A DNA stretch of 64,000 nt. Source: Myrmaecium sp. VS I D KN 1. Taxonomy: Eukaryota; Ascomycota; Dothideomycetes; Valsariales; Valsariaceae. Below the pieces are notes generated by a model. It saw nothing but the letters and a program-made list of their open reading frames with translations, was not told the origin of the DNA and ran no database searches. Location of the stretch: positions 61,061-125,060 of the forward strand of contig JADQAV010000029.1 in assembly GCA_019775845.1 (NCBI GenBank), read 5' to 3'. Shown here one piece after another: positions 62,670 to 64,000 of the stretch. The translations under genes were made by a program, and so were the position numbers. Every line of letters starts with the position of its first letter. Within the stretch, counting starts at the first letter, position 1.

Positions 62670-64000
62670 TTCGGAGGATAGGTGTAGTATATCCTAGGGA
62701 TGAGGGGATGCAGGATGGTCCGTAAAGTCGCTTCCTTCTGCGACGTACGACCTTGACGGTCGGCCTTTGCACCTGTGAGAATGCGAACGGGTGTTTGTGG
62801 AGAGGTGCGGTGGCGGCGACGTAGGAGTCGGACTCGTTCGGATTTAGGGGAGATAATGCCGGCAGAGGGAGACGAGAAGTGATGACGGTCTTGGGTGATG
62901 TCCACAGAAAGCCTACGACGGGATACGGGAGAAGTGGAAGGGGAGTATCGCGGTATGAGCGAAGAATGCCGAGGAATGGGCACGACCGGAAGAAGTGTCG
63001 CGGTTGAGCAGGACGTAGTACGTGAGTGTGGAGATGGAAGGAGATACTGTAGGTAGGAGAAGAACGGGAGAGAGGCGGGTAGGCTACCTGAGGTCCAGTA
63101 CAGTAGGTATGACAAAGCCAAAACGAACCAGGTGCCATCCTGCCATCAACCGGCAGAGGACGACTTCCCGAAGCCCTGAGTGTCCTAGCAATTCACGTCA
63201 CCGAACGGAAGGCGCGGGCAACCGCCCTCGCTCGCTGAGCAATCATCATCATCGTCGTCATCAGCAGCCGTAGCAGCAGCCGCAGCAGCAGAAGCAACCG
63301 GACGACTCTCCGACCAGGCGGGGGGACCCCTTCTTTCAGCGCGGCCAAGCCGGACGCGAGTGAAAGAGAAGGCTGGCGAACGGAATGGCTTCCATGGAAG
63401 CCAAAGAGAAAACAAAATGCTTGACGTCTGGATAAGCAAGGCTTGAAAGGGAGCCCCGTTGCCCAAATGACGGCATCAGACCCGAGGAGAGGCTCGAGGG
63501 CTGAGGTGCCCGTGCCCGGGCCGCCGCTTTCTCGGCCTGCTCGGGCTGATCTTCCCCACCCGGGCAACCACCCATTCCTCCCGCGCGCGCGTGGGAAAAG
63601 ACGTCATGATCGAGGGGTCCAGCTGCCATCATCACTGACTGTGCCTTGCCTACTATGTAGATATTTTCGTGGTCATCACCTCTCAACGACCACAAAAAAA
63701 AGCAAAACAAGTGAAGGAAAAAAGAAAAGGAAAGAACTACCCCCTTCATGCACCCCCGGCCCCCGCTTCCTCAAGCAGATATTTTCACATGTACATACAG
63801 CGGTACGCGAACCCCAAAGGTTGATACGCGATGCCGTGAAGTACATACCTATATCACGACGCTTACGGCGTGAACGCGAAAGTCGGGATAATGTAAGGTG
63901 ATTAGGCCGAGAGGCAAGCGGATGGATGGTAGGTATCAACGGGAATGAAGAAGGCTTTATACGGGTTGACTGTGCAGAGGGGGCATGGCATTTTCCTGGG
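62670..64000. other. Intergenic at right edge
   Basis: No gene was supported in the last 1.3 kb. It holds an ATC/CAT and CAGCAG trinucleotide-rich patch (63240-63300) and GGTA-type motifs near 63050-63110 and 63930. The promoter of the membrane-protein gene should lie in the first part. Confidence 0.5.

Overview
This is a GC-rich window of nuclear DNA from a filamentous ascomycete (Pezizomycotina). The evidence is intron-split genes with short GT-AG introns and fungus-specific families: a PacC zinc-finger factor, a TeaR-like polarity protein, an Ark/Prk actin kinase, a DUF3074 protein and an NT-C2 protein. EF-1-alpha is typical of the group and looks closer to Dothideomycetes/Eurotiomycetes than to Sordariomycetes, but that placement is only an impression. 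Exon boundaries below were set by hand from splice signals, reading phase and family conservation. They are predictions, but nearly all join in phase and give products of normal family length.

Layout. 1.0-8.4 kb (minus): pacC, then an Ark1/Prk1-type kinase. 11.5-13.7 kb (plus): a GRR1-type F-box/LRR protein. 15.2-17.9 kb (minus): ribosomal protein S12 and a nucleoside hydrolase. 18.5-20.7 kb (plus): a ferric-reductase-family protein. 21.0-23.2 kb (minus): a DUF3074 protein. 25.4-27.1 kb (minus): a prenylated TeaR-like protein. 29.4-32.3 kb (minus): AP-1 gamma-adaptin, divergent from a sterol O-acyltransferase (33.4-35.2 kb, plus). 36.5-37.6 kb (minus): ARPC5. 39.4-39.8 kb: a possible small spliced gene. 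40-48.3 kb: about 8 kb in which no gene could be supported. 48.3-49.9 kb (minus): tRNA adenosine deaminase TAD1, divergent from an NT-C2 protein (50.2-52.1 kb, plus). 53.4-55.2 kb (minus): EF-1-alpha. 58.0-59.8 kb (minus): a GH47 alpha-mannosidase. 61.5-62.7 kb (minus): a four-helix membrane protein of unknown function.

The genes are mostly housekeeping or core regulatory ones and do not form a pathway or a secondary-metabolite cluster. Several touch cortical actin, polarity and membrane traffic (Ark kinase, ARPC5, TeaR-like, AP-1 gamma), but nothing shows that their proximity is functional. I found no transposon, rRNA, tRNA or CRISPR. I did not find a clearly new biological system. The most useful second-look items are minute first coding exons in four genes, an 8-nt internal exon, a GC-AG intron in ARPC5, a family of 7-nt-period tandem repeats, a cluster of PacC-type sites upstream of pacC, and a scaffold join that looks like a sequencing-chemistry artefact.
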